In this document: piece after piece, positions 8,366 through 17,178 of the stretch
Layout of the letters: each line of letters starts with the position of its first letter
Numbering within the stretch: position 1 is the first letter of the stretch
From: Streptomyces fumanus
GTDB taxonomy: Bacteria; Actinomycetota; Actinomycetes; Streptomycetales; Streptomycetaceae
Direction: 5' to 3'
Assembly: GCF_014655295.1 (NCBI RefSeq)
Contig: NZ_BNBI01000004.1
Span: forward strand, 1-64,000
DNA length: 64,000 bases
Translations under genes and position numbers: made by a program
The notes under the pieces: generated by a model
What the model saw: the letters and a program-made list of their open reading frames with translations, nothing else
The model's database searches: none
What the model was told of the DNA's origin: nothing

Positions 8366-8401
8366 CGTGGGCCCGCCCGTCGCCTTGCGGGCGGGCCCAC
8401 G
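8366..8401. terminator. Strong hairpin between precursor and modification genes
   Basis: A 14-bp perfect stem (8366-8379 with 8388-8401) and an 8-base loop lie 20 bases after the precursor stop and 45 before the next start. Partial terminators in this place are common in RiPP operons: they give more precursor than enzyme transcript and protect the precursor mRNA 3' end. Confidence 0.75.
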
Positions 8402-8446
8402 CCCATTCCGCAGCCAGACCCCCCTTCTCCCAGGAGGACCACCGAC

Positions 8447-9286
8447 GTGTCCCGCAGTCAGCTCGCCCCCGGTGTCGAGGTCGTCGCCGTGCCCGGAAGG
8501 GGGCTCGCCGTCCGCACGGCCGACGGGGAGTTCCTCGGCGTCCGGACGGCGGACGCCGACGAGGACGCCCTGCTCGCCCGGCTCTCCGGCGCCGCCCAGG
8601 ACCCGCCGGACGGGAAACTCGACCGGCTGGTGCGGGCGTTCGACGAGGCCGGGTACCTGGCCGGGGAGGCGCGGAGCCCCGGATGGCCGGCGGCCCGCCG
8701 GGACGTCCGGCTGCTGGGCGCCCCGGCGCTGACCGGACCGCTCGCCGCCCACCTGCGCGCCCTGGGCGCCGCCCCGCGCGCGGCGGAACCCGGCCGCTCG
8801 CCGGTCACCCTGGACGAGCTGCTCGACGGGGACCCCGCCGCCGTCGTCTGGTGCCTCGACGGACCCGTGCCCGACGGGCTGTGGGCGGCCGCCGACCGGC
8901 TGCCCGAGCGGGGCGTGGCCTGGCTGCGCTGCCACCGCGAGGGCTGGCAGGCGTACGTCGAACCGCTCGCCGCCGGCCCCGGGGACGTCACCTCGGCCCA
9001 GGTGCGGGCCCGCCGGCTCGCCGCCACCCCCGCGCACCGGGAACTGGCCGCCTACTGGAGCGGCCCGCGCACCCGCGGCCTGCCCGTGCCGCTCGGTGTC
9101 CCCGCGGCCGGGCTCCTCGCCGCGCTGCTCGCCGACGACCTCACCCGCTGGGCCACCGCCACCGACCCCGGCGCCCTGCCCGCCCGGCGGCGGCTGCGGC
9201 GCGTGGACCTGCGCACCCTGACCGTCACCGAACACCCCGTGCTGCCCGTCCCCGCCGTCGCCCCGACACCGGGGACGGCCGGATGA
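8447..9286 (+). CDS. TOMM leader-binding partner protein (E1-like/RRE)
   Basis: 279 residues. The first ~75 form a winged-helix-like RiPP recognition element (LAPGVEVVAVPGRGLAVRT, LDRLVRAFDEAGYL) that would bind the precursor leader. The rest resembles the cyclodehydratase partner (E1-like, ocin-ThiF) family, including WLRCHREGWQAYVEPL. No adenylation GxGxxG or zinc Cys pairs are visible, so it should only present the peptide and activate YcaO. It is shorter than the usual partner. The product is soluble. Its stop overlaps the hydrolase start (ATGA), as expected in a coupled operon. Confidence 0.65.
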   Translation: MSRSQLAPGVEVVAVPGRGLAVRTADGEFLGVRTADADEDALLARLSGAAQDPPDGKLDRLVRAFDEAGYLAGEARSPGWPAARRDVRLLGAPALTGPLAAHLRALGAAPRAAEPGRSPVTLDELLDGDPAAVVWCLDGPVPDGLWAAADRLPERGVAWLRCHREGWQAYVEPLAAGPGDVTSAQVRARRLAATPAHRELAAYWSGPRTRGLPVPLGVPAAGLLAALLADDLTRWATATDPGALPARRRLRRVDLRTLTVTEHPVLPVPAVAPTPGTAG

Positions 9287-10761
9287 CACCCACCACCGCG
9301 GCCGTCGCGGGGCTCGCCACCGACGTGCACCTGCCCGACGGCGACGGCCCCTTCCCGGCGGTCCTGGTCCGCACCCCGTACGACCGGCGCCGGCACCGGG
9401 CCGAGCTGCGGGGCTGGGCGCGCCGCGGGTTCGCCGCGCTGGCACAGGACGTACGGGGCCGGCACGCCTCGCCGGGGGAGTGGCACCCGTACCGCGACGA
9501 GGCCGCCGACGGGGTGGCGACCGTCCGCTGGATCAGACGGCAGCCGTGGTCCGACGGGCGGGTGGTGGCCGCCGGCGGCTCCTACGCCGCCCACTGCGCC
9601 CTCGTCCTCGGCACGGGCGCGGACCCGGAGGCCCGGGCGGACGCCGTGGTCGCCGCGGTGCCCGCGCTGGGCGCCGCCGAGACGGCCCGGGAACCCTCCG
9701 GCCCCGAACGGCTGCTGGCGCGCGCCGCCTGGTGGGCCGCCCACGGGGACCGGCCGGACTCCGACGAGGCCGCCCTGGAGCGGGCCCTCGCCGCGGACCC
9801 CGCACTCCTCACCCACCTGCCGCTGACCGGCCTGCCCGAGCGGCTCGGACGGGACCTGCCGTCCTGGCCGGGCCTGTGGCGGCGCGGACGCGGACGCCTC
9901 CTGGCGGACGCCGAGCGTGCCGGGGTGCCGCTGCTGGCGGTGGGCGGGCACCACGACCACTTCACCGAGGACACCGTCGCCCTGTGGCGGCGCTGGGGCG
10001 GCCCCTCGGCACGGCTGCTGCTCGGCCCCTGGGGCCACGCCCTCGGCTCCGCGCCGGGCGCCGACGCCGACCCGGCACACCGGGTGAACCTCGGCGACCT
10101 GTACGCGCGCTGGGCCCGCCGCGCCCTCGACGGCGACCTCGCCCCCGGCCGCCACGGCGCGGTCGCGCTCGGCGGCAGTCCCCGGTGGCTGCCGGCGGAC
10201 ACGGAGGGCGTACCGCGTACCCAGGACCTGCAACTGCTGCGCGGCGCCCGCTTCACCGCCGATCCCGCCCGGCCGGTGCGGTCCGGGGACCTGACCGTCC
10301 CCGCCGACGGACCCCCCGACCGCTGCCTGCTGGTCACCCCGCCGCTGCCGCGCCCGCTGGACGTGGTCGGACCGGTACGGGTGCGCCTGCGGGCCGCCGC
10401 CGACACCCCGTCCGCCGACTGGGCCGCCCGGCTCGTCGCCCTCACCCCCGAGGGCAGGGCCGAGCGGCTCGCCGTCGGGGTCGTCCGCCGGGACCGGCCG
10501 GTGGGGGAGCGGGCCGGGTTCACCGTGGAACTCGGGCGGCTCTCCCGCCGACTGGCCGCGGGCGTCCGGCTCCGGCTGGAGATCGCTGGACACCACTTCC
10601 CGGCCCACGCCCGCAACCCGCACACCGGCGACGACCCGGTCACCGCCGTCCGGCTGCTCGCCTCCCGCCGGGAGGTCGACCCGGCCGCGGTGGCCCTGCG
10701 CCTGCCCGTCCTCACCGCCCTTCCCGCCCCCACCGACCCCGCCAAGGAGATCCTGCGATGA
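9283..10761 (+). CDS. CocE/NonD (S15-type) alpha/beta hydrolase
   Basis: 492 residues. The catalytic parts are visible: nucleophile Ser in AAGGSYAAHCAL near residue 104, an Asp in GGHHDHF near 223, and a His in LGPWGHALG. A C-terminal jelly-roll-like region (SGDLTVPADGPPDRCLLVTPPL onward) matches the X-Pro dipeptidyl-peptidase C-terminal domain. Family members hydrolyse peptides or esters such as cocaine and acyl-dipeptides. Inside a RiPP operon it could trim the leader or hydrolyse an ester or amide on the product; both are inference. It overlaps genes on both sides by four bases. Confidence 0.8.
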   Translation: MTPTTAAVAGLATDVHLPDGDGPFPAVLVRTPYDRRRHRAELRGWARRGFAALAQDVRGRHASPGEWHPYRDEAADGVATVRWIRRQPWSDGRVVAAGGSYAAHCALVLGTGADPEARADAVVAAVPALGAAETAREPSGPERLLARAAWWAAHGDRPDSDEAALERALAADPALLTHLPLTGLPERLGRDLPSWPGLWRRGRGRLLADAERAGVPLLAVGGHHDHFTEDTVALWRRWGGPSARLLLGPWGHALGSAPGADADPAHRVNLGDLYARWARRALDGDLAPGRHGAVALGGSPRWLPADTEGVPRTQDLQLLRGARFTADPARPVRSGDLTVPADGPPDRCLLVTPPLPRPLDVVGPVRVRLRAAADTPSADWAARLVALTPEGRAERLAVGVVRRDRPVGERAGFTVELGRLSRRLAAGVRLRLEIAGHHFPAHARNPHTGDDPVTAVRLLASRREVDPAAVALRLPVLTALPAPTDPAKEILR

Positions 10762-12137
10762 CCGCGCTGCCGCCGGAAGCACTCGTCGACCCCGTGTGCG
10801 GCATCGTCCGCAAGGTCAAGCCCGTCGAACACCCCGTGGGTGCCCCGCCCCGCTACACCGCGCTCACCGCGGAGATATCGGACGCCCGCAGACTTGGCCT
10901 GTGGCCCGCCGACCGGGTGTCCCTCGGCACCACCTTCGGCGACCCCGGAGCCGCGCGGATCGCCGCGATAGCCGAGGGCGTCGAGCGGTACTGCGGCAAC
11001 CGGGTGCCACCGCCCGGCCACCCCGACGCCCCGCTGCGTGCCACGGCCGCCGAACTCACCGACAAGGGCCTGCGGCTGTACGGGCCCGGCGACCTGCCCG
11101 CCTACGCCGACTGGCAGTACGCCCAGGAGGGCTTCCCGTACCGCCCCTTCACCGCCGACACCCCGGCGCTGTGGACCCGGGGCACCGAACCGCTGCCCGG
11201 CGGGGGGACCGCCGAGGTGTGGGCGCCCGTCGCGCTCACCCACCTCAACTGGCGCCAGGGCGAGCTGCGCGCGCTGCCCCGCACGCACCACCTCAACTAC
11301 GCGGGCATAGCCACCGGACAGGGCCTCGACGACGCGGTCGAACGCGCACTGCTGGAGATCGTCGAACGCGACGCCCTGGAACTGTGGTGGCACCTCGACG
11401 GACCGGCCCGCGGCATCGACCCGGCCAGCGTCCCCGGTCTCGCCGACGACCTCGCCGGATCGGCCCTCGACGTGCACCTGGTGGAGATGGCCTCCGAGTT
11501 CGCGCCCTGCGTGGCGGCACTCGTCCACGACCCCCGGCTCGGCCTGTACGCCGCCGGGTTCGCCTGCCGGTACGACCCCGCCGAGGCCGCCCGCAAGGCG
11601 GTCCTGGAAGCCGTCCACACCTGGGTCTTCACCCAGGGCCTCACCGACCCCGACGGGTGGGTCTTCCAGGCCGTGGAGGCCGGACTGCTCGCCCGGGGCC
11701 TGTACCTGGACCACCGCGCGGACCGCCGCTACCTCGACGCCTGCGGGGAACGGTTCGAGCGGGTCCGGGACCTGGGCGCACACGTCCAGGTGTGGCTGGA
11801 CGAGCGGATGGCGGCCGAGGCCCGCCGGTTCACCGACCCGGCGCACGGCACCGTCCCCGTCGACGCGGTGGCACCCGGCGACCGGACCCGGCTCGACCGC
11901 GCCCTCGCCCGCGGCGGCCACCGCGTGATGACGTTCGACCTCACCACCGAGGACGTGGCCGAGACGTCCCTGCGGGTCGCCCGCGTCCTCGTCTCCGGGC
12001 TGCTGCCCAACGCCCCCGCCGCCTTCGGCTACTTCGGCTGCCCGCGCCTCGCCGACGCCGCCCTCGCCCGGGGCTGGCGCACCCAGGCACCGACCGGCCC
12101 GGAGGACTTCACCCTGGCTCCTCCGCCGCACATGTGA
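10758..12137 (+). CDS. YcaO cyclodehydratase
   Basis: 459 residues, full length for the family. YcaO ATP-binding features are in order: AIAEGVERYCG near residue 70, LDDAVERALLEIVERDALELWW near 190-210, and the EAARKAVLEAVHTW helix near 275. The C-terminus ends in a Pro-rich tail (LAPPPHM), similar in place to the PxPxP tail of azoline-forming YcaOs. The enzyme would use ATP to turn Ser (or Thr) of the precursor into oxazolines, helped by the partner encoded at 8447. No TfuA is present, so thioamide formation is less likely. It starts in the stop of the hydrolase gene (ATGA). Confidence 0.88.
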   Translation: MTALPPEALVDPVCGIVRKVKPVEHPVGAPPRYTALTAEISDARRLGLWPADRVSLGTTFGDPGAARIAAIAEGVERYCGNRVPPPGHPDAPLRATAAELTDKGLRLYGPGDLPAYADWQYAQEGFPYRPFTADTPALWTRGTEPLPGGGTAEVWAPVALTHLNWRQGELRALPRTHHLNYAGIATGQGLDDAVERALLEIVERDALELWWHLDGPARGIDPASVPGLADDLAGSALDVHLVEMASEFAPCVAALVHDPRLGLYAAGFACRYDPAEAARKAVLEAVHTWVFTQGLTDPDGWVFQAVEAGLLARGLYLDHRADRRYLDACGERFERVRDLGAHVQVWLDERMAAEARRFTDPAHGTVPVDAVAPGDRTRLDRALARGGHRVMTFDLTTEDVAETSLRVARVLVSGLLPNAPAAFGYFGCPRLADAALARGWRTQAPTGPEDFTLAPPPHM

Positions 12138-12154
12138 CGGGCGGTACGGAACCG

Positions 12155-13426
12155 ATGAGCGGCCCACCGCCTCTCCAGGGACCCGACGAGGCCGGCCTCG
12201 TCGCCGCCCTCGCCCGCGCCCGTTCCGCGGAACCCCCCGGTCCGGACACCGCCGCCGGGCCCGCCGTACGGGCCTGGCCGGGACCGGCGTACCCGGTGCC
12301 CGAGGCCGGACCCGGGGAACTCGACCTGCGGGCGCTGCTGCGGCACTCCCTCGCGGCCGCCGACCGCACCGGACGGCTGCGGCCGGCCCCCTCCGCGGGC
12401 GCGCTGCACCCGGTCGACGCCGAACTCGTCACGGGCGGCGGCTGCCCCCTGCCGCCCGGCCGCTACGGCTACGACCCGCTGCGCGACCGCGTCCACCACC
12501 TCGGCCCGCCGCCCGACGGCACCCCGCCCGGCGTGACCGTCGAACTCTCCGTCACCCCCCGGCGTACCGTCTCCCACTACGGCCACCGCGCCTGGCCGCT
12601 GCTGCTGCTGGACACCGGGCACGCCCTGGCGGCGGTGTGCCTGGCGGCCGGTGCGCTGGGCCCCTGCCGGGCCGTGCCCCGGATGGACGGCCGCGCGGCC
12701 GGCCCCCTCGCGGCGGTGCACCTCACCGTCCCCGGCCCGGCCGACCGCGACCGGCCGCCGGAACCGGGCGGGCTGCCAGCACCGGGCGGGCCCCCGGAAC
12801 AGGGCGGGCCGCCAGCACCGGGCGGGCGCCCGGAACCGGACGGGCCCCCGGAACCGGACGGGCCGCCAGCACCGGGCGGGCCCCCGGAACCGGACGGGCC
12901 GCCGGAACCGAGCGGGCCGCCGGCCCGGCGCAGTGCGCCCCCCGAGGCGCTGCGCGGCACCCCGCCGCCGGAGGCGCTCGGCGCGGTCCTCGCCACCGCC
13001 GTGCGGGCGTCCGCCGGGGAACTGGGCTGGAGCGCCGCCGTCGGGGAACCCCGGCCCGGACTGGTCCGCCCCCACCCCGACGGCCGGTCACCGCGCCGGT
13101 ACGCCACCGGCGACGCCAGGCCGACGCTGGCCGTGTGGGCCGCGGGCCAGGCGTGGCTCGCGGGCGCGGGCGCGGTGCTGCTCGCCCACGGCTGCCCGTC
13201 CGACGCCGACGCGGCCCGCATCCGCCGCACCCATCTGCGCGCCGGTTACGCCGTCCACCTCGCCGACGCCACCGCCCGCCGGCACGGCCTGGCCACCCGG
13301 CCCGTCGGCTCCTGGCAGTGCGCCGACCTCGGCGCCGCGCTCGGCGGCCCACCGGGCCGGGACTGGATCGTCCACGCCCTGGCCCTGGGCACCGGCCGCC
13401 GCGCCGGCGAGCGGGGGACGCCGTGA
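12155..13426 (+). CDS. SagB-type nitroreductase-fold azoline dehydrogenase with proline-rich insert
   Basis: 423 residues. RLRPAPSAGALHPVDAEL and SHYGHRAWPLLLLDTGHALAAVCLAAGALG match the FMN-binding start of SagB-like dehydrogenases, and the C-terminal THLRAGYAVHLADATARRHGLATRPVGSW...WIVHALALG completes the fold. Such enzymes oxidise azolines to aromatic azoles with FMN. The domain is interrupted by nine hexapeptide repeats of PPEPDG/PPAPGG type (residues 201-254), likely a flexible linker. ATG 12155 is 17 bases after yet linked to the YcaO gene. Confidence 0.75.
   Translation: MSGPPPLQGPDEAGLVAALARARSAEPPGPDTAAGPAVRAWPGPAYPVPEAGPGELDLRALLRHSLAAADRTGRLRPAPSAGALHPVDAELVTGGGCPLPPGRYGYDPLRDRVHHLGPPPDGTPPGVTVELSVTPRRTVSHYGHRAWPLLLLDTGHALAAVCLAAGALGPCRAVPRMDGRAAGPLAAVHLTVPGPADRDRPPEPGGLPAPGGPPEQGGPPAPGGRPEPDGPPEPDGPPAPGGPPEPDGPPEPSGPPARRSAPPEALRGTPPPEALGAVLATAVRASAGELGWSAAVGEPRPGLVRPHPDGRSPRRYATGDARPTLAVWAAGQAWLAGAGAVLLAHGCPSDADAARIRRTHLRAGYAVHLADATARRHGLATRPVGSWQCADLGAALGGPPGRDWIVHALALGTGRRAGERGTP
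12755..12916 (+). repeat. Nine 18-bp tandem repeats coding PP(E/A)P(G/D)G
   Basis: An in-frame minisatellite inside the SagB-like gene: nine 18-bp units encode hexapeptides beginning PPEPGG, LPAPGG, PPEQGG. The unit length is a multiple of three, so copy number can change without a frameshift. Confidence 0.9.
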
Positions 13427-13529
13427 TCAGCGCGGGCCTCGCACGTCACGCCGGCGAGGGGGACACCCCGTGACCGTGCGCGCACCGGCCCTCGCCACCC
13501 GTCCCGCCGACGAGAAGAGAACCCCGTGA
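13423..13529 (+). other. Two overlapping micro-ORFs linking SagB and exporter genes
   Basis: GTG 13423 opens a 16-residue frame ending at 13473, and GTG 13470 opens a 19-residue frame ending at 13529. Each start shares GTGA with the preceding stop, and the exporter start (13526) repeats the pattern. The chain could carry ribosomes by termination-reinitiation from the SagB gene to the exporter. The peptides have no recognisable feature, so protein function is doubtful. Confidence 0.35.
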
Positions 13530-15265
13530 TCGTCCACCCCGAACTCCGCCGCGCCGCACGCCGTGCGCGCGGCCCGCTGCGCGCGGCCACCCTGCTCCAG
13601 GGCGCCGTCACCCTCACCCACCTGGCCCAGGCCGTCCTGCTGGCCGTCGCCCTGGCGGGCCTCGCCCGCGGGGACACCGACCGGCTGCCGCCGCTGCTCG
13701 GCGCGGTCCTCGCCGTCGTCGCGGCCCGTGCCGCGCTCGCCCACGCGCAGCGCCGCACCGCCACCCGCGCCGGAGCCGAGGTCAGGGTCGCGCTGCGGGA
13801 CGACCTCCTCGCCCACCTCGGCCGGCTCGGCCCCGCCCACCTGACCACCGCCCGCGCCGGAGCCGTACGCACCACCCTCGTCGACGGCGTGGAGGGCGTC
13901 GACGCCTACGTCTCCCGCTACCTGCCCCAGCTCCTGGTCACCGTGACCGTGCCGCCCCTGGTGCTCGCCGCCCTCGCGGCCGTCCGGCCCGCCGCGCTCC
14001 TCGTCCTCGTCCCCGCGCTGCTGCTCGCCCTGGCCGGGCCGCGCGCCTGGGACCGCCTGCTGGCCGAGCGCGGCAAGGACCACTGGGACACCTACGAGGG
14101 ACTCGGCGCCGACTACCTCGAAGCGCTCCAGGGCATGCCCGCGCTGCGGGCCGCCGGCGCGGTCGGACGCACCCGGGAGCGCCTGGAGCGGCGTTCGGCG
14201 GCGCTGCACCGGGCGACCGTCGCCAAGCTGCGGGTGTCCCTGGTGGACACCGGCATCACCGACCTGGCCGTGCAGGGCGGCACCGCCGCCGCAGCGCTCC
14301 TGGCCTGCTGGTCGGCGGTCACCGGCGCCACCGCGGCGACCGGCACCTACCTGATGCTGCTGCTGGCCTCCGAGTGCTTCCGGCCGGTCCGGGACCTGGC
14401 CCGCGAGTGGCACGCCGGATACCTGGGCGCCTCCGCCGCGGACGGCATCGCGGCCCTGCGCACCGCCCCGCCCGCCGTCCCCGACGAGGGCACGGCCCCC
14501 GCGCGGTGGCCCGGCCCGCCCGACGTACGGTTCGAAGACGTCGACTTCACCTACGACGGCGCCGACGCGCCCGCGCTGCGCGGGGTCACCTTCACCGCCG
14601 AGGCGGGACGGACCACCGCGATCGTCGGACCGTCCGGCGCCGGCAAGAGCACCCTGCTCGCCCTGCTGCTGCGCCACCACGACCCGCGGGGCGGCCGGGT
14701 CCTCCTCGGCGGGCGGTGCGCGAGCGAGTACCCGCTGGACGCGCTGCGCCGGAACATCGCCGTCGTCTCCCAGGAGACGTACCTCTTCCACGCCACCGTC
14801 GCCGAGAACCTGCGGCTGGCCCGGCCGGACGCGACGGACGAGGAGCTGACCCGGGCGGCCCGCGCCGCCGGGGTGCACGACGAGATCGCCGCTTTGCCCG
14901 ACGGTTACGGGACCGTCCTCGGCGAACGCGGCGCCACCCTGTCCGGCGGCCAGCGCCAGCGGCTCGCCCTCGCCCGGGCGCTGCTGGCCGACGCCCCGGT
15001 GCTGGTCCTGGACGAGGCCACCAGCGCCGTCGACGAACGCCGCGAGGCGGACATCGTCCGGGCGCTGCCGGACGCCGCGGGCGGCCGGACCGTCCTGGTC
15101 GTCGCCCACCGCCTGGCGGCCGTCCGGCACGCCGACCGCATCGTCGTCCTCGACGGCGGCCGGGTCGACGCGATCGGCGACCACACCGCCCTGGCCGGCG
15201 CCGGCGGCGTCTACGCCCACCTCGTCGAGGCCGGGCACGCCCACCGGGAAGGAGTGCCCGCGTGA
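13526..15265 (+). CDS. ABC exporter half-transporter (TM-NBD), first subunit
   Basis: 579 residues: an N-terminal membrane domain with about six hydrophobic segments (to ~residue 300) and an ATPase with Walker A VGPSGAGKSTLLALLL, signature LSGGQRQRLALARALL and Walker B VLVLDEATSAVD. It is of the CydD/MsbA (ABC-B) type and forms a heterodimer with the next gene product. Position at the end of the RiPP operon suggests export of the modified peptide. No C39 peptidase domain is present, so leader removal must be done elsewhere. GTG start with GAAGAG upstream. Confidence 0.85.
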   Translation: MIVHPELRRAARRARGPLRAATLLQGAVTLTHLAQAVLLAVALAGLARGDTDRLPPLLGAVLAVVAARAALAHAQRRTATRAGAEVRVALRDDLLAHLGRLGPAHLTTARAGAVRTTLVDGVEGVDAYVSRYLPQLLVTVTVPPLVLAALAAVRPAALLVLVPALLLALAGPRAWDRLLAERGKDHWDTYEGLGADYLEALQGMPALRAAGAVGRTRERLERRSAALHRATVAKLRVSLVDTGITDLAVQGGTAAAALLACWSAVTGATAATGTYLMLLLASECFRPVRDLAREWHAGYLGASAADGIAALRTAPPAVPDEGTAPARWPGPPDVRFEDVDFTYDGADAPALRGVTFTAEAGRTTAIVGPSGAGKSTLLALLLRHHDPRGGRVLLGGRCASEYPLDALRRNIAVVSQETYLFHATVAENLRLARPDATDEELTRAARAAGVHDEIAALPDGYGTVLGERGATLSGGQRQRLALARALLADAPVLVLDEATSAVDERREADIVRALPDAAGGRTVLVVAHRLAAVRHADRIVVLDGGRVDAIGDHTALAGAGGVYAHLVEAGHAHREGVPA

Positions 15266-17004
15266 GCACCGCCGTCCCCGACCCGGGCACGCCCGCGGGC
15301 GGCTCCCTGCGCGCCCTGCTGCCCGCCCTCGCCGCGCACCGCGCCATGACGGTCCGCACCTGCCTGGCCGCCCTCCTCGAACAGGGCTCCCTGGTCGCGC
15401 TGCTGACCCTCGCCGCGCACACCGTGGGCACCGCCGTCATCGAGCACCGCGCCCCCTCGCCCGGCACCGTCACCGCGCTCGCCGCCCTCGTCCTCGTCCG
15501 CGCCCTGGCGACCTGGCGCGAGATGGACCTCTCGCACGACCTGGCCTACCGGGTGCTGGCCGCCCTGCGCGTCCGCGTCTTCGACGGACTGGCCCGCAGC
15601 GCCCCCGCCCGGATCGCCGGCCGGCGCAGCGGGGACCTCGCCGCCACCGCCATGGCGGACGTCGAGGCACTGGAGTTCTTCTACGCGCACACCACCGCCC
15701 AGCTCCTCGCCGCGGGCGCGGTGTTCACCGGGGGAACCGTTCTGCTGGCGGCGACCGAGCCGTGGCTGGCGGCGGCGGTGCTGCCGGTCGCCGCGCTGCT
15801 CGCCGCCGCGCCCTTCGCGGACGCGCGCGGCCTTAGGGCGCGGGGCGACCGCACCCGTACGGCCGCCGCGAGGCTGTCGGCCGACACCGTGGAGACCGTC
15901 GACGGGCTGCCCGAACTGCTCGCCGCCGGCCGACTGGCCGACCGCCGCCACCGGCTCGCCGAGCGCGGCCGGCAGCTCGGTGCCGCCCAGCGCGCCGAGG
16001 CCACCCGGGAGGCCACCGCCGCCGCCGTCCGCGATCTGCTGACCGTGCTCGCGGTCCTCGGCGTGGTCGCCGCCGCGGCCCGGTCCGTCACCGCCGGCCA
16101 CCTGCACGGCGCGTGGGCACCGGCGGCCATGGCACTGGCCCTCGCGGTCCTGGGCCCCGTCGCCGAGTCGGCCAGGGCGCTGAGCCGGGCCGTGGCCCTG
16201 CGCGCCGCCGCCGCCCGGGTCGACGCCGCGGTACGGGCCCCCGCGCTCGCCCCGCCGCCCGCCGCCCCCCGCCCGCTGCCCGACGGCCCGCTCGGCGTCC
16301 GGCTGCACCGGGTGGGCTTCGACTACGGCGCCGGACCCGTCCTGCGCGGCCTGGACCTGACGGTGCCCGCCGGACGGACCCTCGCCCTGGTCGGCGCCTC
16401 GGGGGCCGGGAAGTCGACCTGCGCCCATCTGCTGGCCCGGTTCTGGGACCCCACCGAGGGCGCGGTCCATCTGATCCCCGGCGACGGCGACCCCGTCGAC
16501 CTGCGGGACGTCGACGACGCCGAACTGCGCCGCGCGGTCGCCGTGGTCGGCCAGGACACCCCCCTCTTCCACGGCACCCTCGCCGACAACCTGCGGCTCG
16601 CCGCGCCCGACGCGGACGACGACCGCCTCGCCGAGGTGGCCCGGCTCTGCGGCGTCGACCGGATCGCCCCCCTGGACACCCTGGTCGGCGAGCGCGGCGC
16701 CACCCTCTCCGGCGGCCAGCGGGCCCGGATCGCGCTGGCCCGCGCCCTGCTCACCGGGCCCCGGGTCCTGGTCCTGGACGAGTCCACCGCCCACCTGGAC
16801 AACGCCGGGGACGCCGAGCTGTCCGCCGCGCTGCGCTCGGCCGGCCGCACCACCGTGGTCATCGCCCACCGCCGCGCCACCGTCCGCCGGGCCGACCGCG
16901 TCGCCGTCCTGGAAGGCGGCCGCATCGCCGAGGAAGGCACCTGGGAGGAGCTCACCGCCCGCCCGGACAGCGCCCTCAACCGGATCCTCGCCGGCACCAC
17001 GTGA
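15262..17004 (+). CDS. ABC exporter half-transporter (TM-NBD), second subunit
   Basis: 580 residues, same layout as its neighbour: membrane domain, then Walker A VGASGAGKSTCAHLLARF, signature LSGGQRARIALARALL, and Walker B VLVLDESTAHLD. Here the catalytic Glu follows the Asp (DES), as in an active site. The two genes overlap by GTGA and are paralogous, so an obligate heterodimer is likely. It is the last gene of the RiPP operon; a 174-bp gap follows. Confidence 0.85.
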   Translation: MSTAVPDPGTPAGGSLRALLPALAAHRAMTVRTCLAALLEQGSLVALLTLAAHTVGTAVIEHRAPSPGTVTALAALVLVRALATWREMDLSHDLAYRVLAALRVRVFDGLARSAPARIAGRRSGDLAATAMADVEALEFFYAHTTAQLLAAGAVFTGGTVLLAATEPWLAAAVLPVAALLAAAPFADARGLRARGDRTRTAAARLSADTVETVDGLPELLAAGRLADRRHRLAERGRQLGAAQRAEATREATAAAVRDLLTVLAVLGVVAAAARSVTAGHLHGAWAPAAMALALAVLGPVAESARALSRAVALRAAAARVDAAVRAPALAPPPAAPRPLPDGPLGVRLHRVGFDYGAGPVLRGLDLTVPAGRTLALVGASGAGKSTCAHLLARFWDPTEGAVHLIPGDGDPVDLRDVDDAELRRAVAVVGQDTPLFHGTLADNLRLAAPDADDDRLAEVARLCGVDRIAPLDTLVGERGATLSGGQRARIALARALLTGPRVLVLDESTAHLDNAGDAELSAALRSAGRTTVVIAHRRATVRRADRVAVLEGGRIAEEGTWEELTARPDSALNRILAGTT

Positions 17005-17061
17005 CCGGCACACGCGGCGGCACCGGTGGCCAAGTCCGGTCGGGGGCCCGTCACTTCATGA

Positions 17062-17077
17062 TCTACAACGCTGTAGA
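17062..17077. promoter_or_regulatory. Palindrome before the ion-channel gene
   Basis: TCTACA-ACGC-TGTAGA is a perfect 6-4-6 inverted repeat, 101 bases before the channel start. The half-site is the same as in the TetR-linked operators at 22040-22087, but the spacer is 4 bases instead of 2. It could be a binding site of a TetR- or BlaI-like repressor. Confidence 0.45.
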
Positions 17078-17178
17078 GTTCACCCGTCCGGCGGTGTCAT
17101 GGCGCCGGGCCGGGAGCGGAACGGGCGTCGGCGGGCGACGGGGCAGGCGGCGGCCCGGTGAGGGAGTGGGGCACCCCG

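Noticed and set aside
10758..12137. YcaO as a thioamide-forming enzyme
   Set aside because: There is no TfuA or sulfur-donor gene in the operon, while an E1-like partner and a SagB-type dehydrogenase are present, which points to azoles.
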